From positions 248,001 through 312,000 of the forward strand of contig JACJYG010000007.1 in assembly GCA_020636215.1 (NCBI GenBank): a DNA stretch of 64,000 nt. The letters are read 5' to 3'. Under the pieces are notes generated by a model. That model was not told the DNA's origin, made no database searches, and saw only the letters and a program-made list of their open reading frames with translations. The DNA is from Lewinellaceae bacterium. Lineage in GTDB: Bacteria > Bacteroidota > Bacteroidia > Chitinophagales > Saprospiraceae. The position numbers were made by a program, and so were the translations under genes. Of this stretch, positions 60,537 to 64,000 are shown one piece after another. How positions within the stretch are numbered: position 1 is the stretch's first letter; every line of letters starts with the position of its first letter.

Positions 60537-60977
60537 ATGAATATTCAGCTCAAAACTACGGTTAAAGGCAACTTTAAAACCATCATGGCCCGTTTCGACC
60601 GGGCCCTGTTCGAAGCCCTGGCGCCGAAAGTGCCCGCGATGGAGATCGTGGAGTTCACGGGCTCCAGGAAAGGCGACACCGTGCATATCCGTTTTCTCAG
60701 TCCGGTGAAAGTAGAATGGGTTAGCCGGATCACCGAAGATGCCGAAAATAAGACAGAAGCATATTTCGTCGATGAAGGCGTGCAGTTGCCCTTCCCGCTC
60801 TCTTTCTGGAAACATAAACACATCGTCCGCAAAATAACCGAAGATACTTCCTGCATCATTGATGACATCACTTTCAAAGGGCCCAACGGCTTGGTTACCC
60901 TCTTGTTATATCCTGCCATCTTCCTGGGATTCTATCCGAGGAAGAAGATCTATAAGGCCTATTTTGGAGAGGCCTGA
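60537..60977 (+). CDS. SRPBCC-like ligand-binding protein
   Basis: 146 residues, no signal peptide. Sequence pattern of an SRPBCC/START-like helix-grip fold (starting MNIQLKTTVKGNFKTIM; VEWVSRITEDAENKTEAYF strand; IDDITFKGPNGLVTLLLYP C-terminal helix). Proteins of this type (COG4276-like) are small hydrophobic-ligand binders of unknown substrate. It follows divergently from the cyclase and precedes the second hexosaminidase by 121 bases, possibly as separate units. Confidence 0.82.
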   Translation: MNIQLKTTVKGNFKTIMARFDRALFEALAPKVPAMEIVEFTGSRKGDTVHIRFLSPVKVEWVSRITEDAENKTEAYFVDEGVQLPFPLSFWKHKHIVRKITEDTSCIIDDITFKGPNGLVTLLLYPAIFLGFYPRKKIYKAYFGEA

Positions 60978-61098
60978 ATGCAGTTGGCCGCAAACCGAAA
61001 GATTCTGCATTTCTCTCTCCGCTCCTTTCTTCAATAGCATTGAATAAAGGCGTTTTTCTTACCTTTAAGGGTTAAATCAAAACCAAATAATTGCTATC

Positions 61099-62685
61099 AT
61101 GAACAAGGATTTTTGTTCCCTAACCGCGCTGTTTGCGGCCGTTCTTCTGGCCGCTGCCATGCTTCCCATGTCCTGCAACCCGGCGCTGCCTGCGACGCCG
61201 AAAGACCTGGCTCAGGATGCCCTTTTACCACGGCCCGTTTCCCTGGAAGCCACCGGTAGCTCCTTCCGGCTGACAGAGAAAACCGACATCTACGTTGAGG
61301 CTGGCAATCCGGAGATCGAACGCCTGGGCCAATACCTGGCCGGCCTGCTGAACCCGGCAACCGGACTGGAAATAGGGGTAAAAACAACAGAGGAAGCGCC
61401 ACCCTCAGGCCATATTTACCTGGCTCTTAACAATAATGGCCCCGAGCTGGGCCCGGAAGGCTACCAGTTGGAGATAACAGAAAAAGCAGTGAACCTGACC
61501 GCCAATCAACCGGCGGGCTTGTTTTACGGTATTCAAACGCTCCGGCAATTGCTGCCCGCGGCCATAGAACAGCAGGAAAAACAAGAAGGCCCCTGGGAAA
61601 TCGCCAGCGGGACGATCCGCGATTATCCCACTTATCCATACCGGGGCGCCATGCTCGACGTCGCCCGCCATTTCTTCGCTGTAGAGGATGTAAAGCGGTA
61701 TATCGATCTGATCTCATTGTACAAAATGAATATGCTGCACCTGCACCTCTCCGATGACCAAGGCTGGCGCATCGAGATCAAATCCTGGCCCAACCTAACC
61801 GCTAAAGGAGGCAGCACGGAAGTTGGGGGCGGAGCAGGCGGCTATTTCACCCAGGAGCAATATCAGGATATCGTACAGTATGCCCAGGATCGCTATATGA
61901 CGATCATCCCGGAAATTGATATGCCCGGGCACACCAACGCCGCCCTGGCTTCTTACGCTGTGTTGAATTGTGACGACAAAGCCCGCGAACTCTACACCGG
62001 TACCGAGGTAGGCTTCAGCACCCTTTGCACGACTAAAGACACTATTTACCAGTTCATCGACGATGTGATTCGGGAACTGGCGGCCATAACCCCTGGCCCT
62101 TACCTCCACATCGGGGGCGATGAGTCGCATGTGACGCCAATGGCGGAATATATTCCCTTCATCAACCGGGTGCAGAGCATAGTTGCCGCCCACGGGAAGC
62201 AGGTGATCGGCTGGGATGAGATCGCAAATGCTACTCTAGAGCCCAATACCGTCGTTCAGTATTGGTCTAAGGCGGAAAACGCCCAAAAGGGCGTAGCCCA
62301 GGGCGCTAAAGTGTTGATGTCGCCCGCCAGCAAAGCCTACGTGGATATGAAATACGACTCCACTACCCAACTGGGCCTCAGCTGGGCGGGTTTCATCGAA
62401 ATCGACACCGGCTATATATGGGATCCCGCTACCATGGCCGAGGGCATCGGTAAAGAAAACATCCTGGGCGTTGAAGCCCCGCTCTGGACGGAAACCGTCA
62501 CCAACATCAAAGAACTGGAGTATATGACATTCCCCCGCATCCCCGGCATTGCCGAGATCGGCTGGACGCCTGCCAGCCTCCGTGATTGGGAGGAATATAA
62601 AGTGCGGCTGGGCAAACAGAAAGGGCGGTTTGAGGCTTTAGGGATCAATTATTATGTGTCGCCGAAAGTTACATGGGGGGAGTAA
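61099..62685 (+). CDS. GH20 beta-N-acetylhexosaminidase lipoprotein
   Basis: 528 residues. Lipoprotein signal with lipobox near MLPMSC (Cys27), then GH20b domain (about 40-165) and the GH20 barrel (about 170-515). The catalytic pair is Asp341-Glu342 (HIGGDESHVT). Other family landmarks are LHLHLSDDQGWRIEIKSWP, PEIDMPGHTNA and GVEAPLWTET. Compared with the first hexosaminidase it lacks the accessory C-terminal domains and is membrane-anchored. So one enzyme may act away from the cell and this one at the surface or in the periplasm. A TACCTTTA -7-like box lies at 61060-61067. Confidence 0.95.
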   Translation: MNKDFCSLTALFAAVLLAAAMLPMSCNPALPATPKDLAQDALLPRPVSLEATGSSFRLTEKTDIYVEAGNPEIERLGQYLAGLLNPATGLEIGVKTTEEAPPSGHIYLALNNNGPELGPEGYQLEITEKAVNLTANQPAGLFYGIQTLRQLLPAAIEQQEKQEGPWEIASGTIRDYPTYPYRGAMLDVARHFFAVEDVKRYIDLISLYKMNMLHLHLSDDQGWRIEIKSWPNLTAKGGSTEVGGGAGGYFTQEQYQDIVQYAQDRYMTIIPEIDMPGHTNAALASYAVLNCDDKARELYTGTEVGFSTLCTTKDTIYQFIDDVIRELAAITPGPYLHIGGDESHVTPMAEYIPFINRVQSIVAAHGKQVIGWDEIANATLEPNTVVQYWSKAENAQKGVAQGAKVLMSPASKAYVDMKYDSTTQLGLSWAGFIEIDTGYIWDPATMAEGIGKENILGVEAPLWTETVTNIKELEYMTFPRIPGIAEIGWTPASLRDWEEYKVRLGKQKGRFEALGINYYVSPKVTWGE

Positions 62686-62743
62686 GCAATATATTTCCTA
62701 GATTTGGACAGTCAATTACTTTTTCACCTAAAATTAATACCCA

Positions 62744-63124
62744 ATGAAGTATTCACCATTCCTCCTGCTTTTCTTTTGTTTCAGCCTTTCTTCAGGACTG
62801 TTCGCCCAATCCGGGCCCGTCGGCGAATGGAAAGCCATGATCCCCGCCGATGATAAGGGCAACATGATGCCCATGCACGTCTCCATCAAGGCCGACAATA
62901 CCTACGCCATCGACTTCGGCGGGGATGGCACTGTGGAAATCAAAGGGGTCTATTCAGAGAAAGATGGGCAATTGATTATTCAGGACAACGAAGGGTCCGA
63001 ATGCACCGGAAAAGGAGTTTACACTTATGAAGTGACAGCCGATGGCCTGACGATGACCAAGGTCAGCGATGAATGCGAAGGGCGCGGCGGCCCGGAAGGG
63101 AAGATGGAGCTCAGCCGGGGTTGA
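62744..63124 (+). CDS. Small secreted lipocalin-like protein
   Basis: 126 residues. Signal peptide (LLLFFCFSLSSGLFAQ), then a short beta-rich domain VGEWKAMIPADDKGNMM ... YTYEVTADGLTMTKVSDECEG with two cysteines that could pair. It resembles the small lipocalin-like proteins of Bacteroidota. An exact -7 box TAGATTTG is at 62699-62706. A terminator follows at 63174. Confidence 0.8.
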   Translation: MKYSPFLLLFFCFSLSSGLFAQSGPVGEWKAMIPADDKGNMMPMHVSIKADNTYAIDFGGDGTVEIKGVYSEKDGQLIIQDNEGSECTGKGVYTYEVTADGLTMTKVSDECEGRGGPEGKMELSRG

Positions 63125-63173
63125 ACCTGGACTGAATAGTGCGAAGTATGAACTTTAAACAAGTTCTAAAAAA

Positions 63174-63199
63174 AGTGCCTCGGTTTTCACCGGGGCACT
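63174..63199. terminator. Terminator, possibly bidirectional
   Basis: 11-bp stem AGTGCCTCGGT / ACCGGGGCACT (one G-U pair) with loop TTTC, preceded by seven A and followed by TTCTGTTT. Confidence 0.7.
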
Positions 63200-63304
63200 T
63201 CTGTTTGGAGCGCTAAAATGATACTGAGTTGTAGGCGCTTTCGGCCGAGCCGGATCTTTCGGGATGCCTGTCTTCGGGATCGATAGCGCCGCGGAGGCGC
63301 TTGC

Positions 63305-64000
63305 TTAGCGGGAACACGCGTACTTTTCTGACATGCTTTGTAGTTTGCTCCGCAATTCCAGGATCAACGTATCCTCCCAGGCAGGGCAGAGTTTTTGCAA
63401 CCCTTTAGCGGACAGTTCGCAGAGCTTGCTTTTGATGGCTGACTTGGTCGACTTGGATTTCGTTTTTTTGAGCTTAAGCTGTAAAAACTCGCATTGTATC
63501 AGATATCCCCTGGCTATTTCGCGCCGGTTTTCTTCTACCGAAAAGGAGCCGGAACTATTTAATACAGAAATTTCATTGTCCAGCTGGGATCGGTCATTCA
63601 GTTCGGTTTCCAAGAGGGCGGCCAGGGGTTCCGCCGCCTTAATATCCTTAAGAGCGGCCAGGCGCCTTAACAGGTCGTTTTGAGTAGCCAGGCGGAACAT
63701 GCCAAATTGAGCCTGCAGTTGCTCGGGAATCCGTTGCCGGAAGGCCTCCAGTGCGTCTTCCAGGGTGCTTTTGGCCAGCTTGAAATCTCCCTTATCCGAA
63801 TGATATTTAGCGAGGGCCCTGGCCGATTGGAGAAACGGAGCCATCGCACTGACCGGGTCGGCCTTAAAAAAATCGGTAGCCTTTTTGTGGATCTTGTCCA
63901 GCTGGGTTTTAGCTGCCTCCCACTCCCCTTTTTCCCGTAGTGCGGCCGCCTGGAGGAGGTCGAGGTTGAGCAAGTTACAGTCGATCATCGTCTGAAACTG
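63305..64000 (-). CDS. TPR-like helical protein (N-terminus may lie outside the window)
   Basis: The frame is open to the window edge; an ATG at 63988 (MIDCNLLNLDLLQ) may be internal. 227 or more residues, almost wholly helical. Segments such as AAALREKGEWEAAKTQLDKI and SARALAKYHSDKGDFKLAKS fit paired TPR helices. The rest has a basic stretch (LKKTKSKSTKSAIKSK) and ends SEKYACSR. No catalytic motif. Probably a scaffold or signalling adaptor, not identified further. Confidence 0.7.
   Translation of the reverse strand, partial: QFQTMIDCNLLNLDLLQAAALREKGEWEAAKTQLDKIHKKATDFFKADPVSAMAPFLQSARALAKYHSDKGDFKLAKSTLEDALEAFRQRIPEQLQAQFGMFRLATQNDLLRRLAALKDIKAAEPLAALLETELNDRSQLDNEISVLNSSGSFSVEENRREIARGYLIQCEFLQLKLKKTKSKSTKSAIKSKLCELSAKGLQKLCPAWEDTLILELRSKLQSMSEKYACSR

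Overview
The window looks like a chromosomal piece of a Bacteroidota bacterium, most likely a Saprospiraceae-type organism (Lewinella/Phaeodactylibacter-like). This is inferred from several signs: multiple proteins carry type IX secretion (T9SS) sorting tails; promoters fit the Bacteroidota pattern TTTG-N19/20-TAnnTTTG; Shine-Dalgarno sites are weak or absent; arginine synthesis uses the acetyl/succinyl-ornithine carbamoyltransferase variant; and isoprenoid genes are of the mevalonate type.

Layout. 1-2091 (-): two-component histidine kinase and response regulator. 2675-9382 (+): a giant SprB/CHU_C-type surface protein of about 30 Cys-containing repeats, cut in two by one in-frame TAA. 9618-13223 (+): isoprenoid genes (type 2 IPP isomerase, HMG-CoA reductase, GYDIA-type GHMP kinase). 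13231-21771: radical SAM protein, NfuA-like Fe-S carrier, LRR protein, secreted metalloprotease, alkaline phosphatase, azurin. 21979-30750 (-): an arginine operon read as GNAT acyltransferase, argG, argC, argD, argF', argB, argE, argH, interrupted by tandem repeats and a structured hairpin element. 31291-36624: DUF202 protein, thioredoxin-fold protein, NfeD-like protein and flotillin. 36806-41586: a 54-residue protein, tRNA-Gly(CCC), an AT-hook protein, DinB/YfiT hydrolase, small lipoprotein, and a tyrosine phenol-lyase-like enzyme. 41940-53948: FG-GAP/ASPIC secreted protein, five-heme cytochrome with a T9SS tail, DUF6345-like protein, giant AsmA-like protein. 53967-54600 (-): PIN-toxin/antitoxin pair. 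54743-63124: T9SS cargo, a nest of small non-autonomous mobile elements, two GH20 hexosaminidases, a membrane class III cyclase and small secreted proteins. A TPR-like protein runs off the right end.

Two themes stand out. First, intergenic tandem repeats with units of 8, 9 and about 15 bp lie beside or inside the start regions of metabolic genes. The 8-bp tract sits where the GHMP kinase start should be, and that reading frame has no usable start codon; gain or loss of one unit would connect it to an upstream ATG. The 9-bp tract (30 units) stays in frame with argD. Second, there are several small inverted-repeat elements without a transposase (21784-21956, 25363-25493, 34120-34275, 55828-56248), two of which share a dispersed repeat of about 105-115 bp. 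I see no CRISPR array, rRNA operon, prophage or full insertion sequence. All calls come from reading the sequence; no database search was run.
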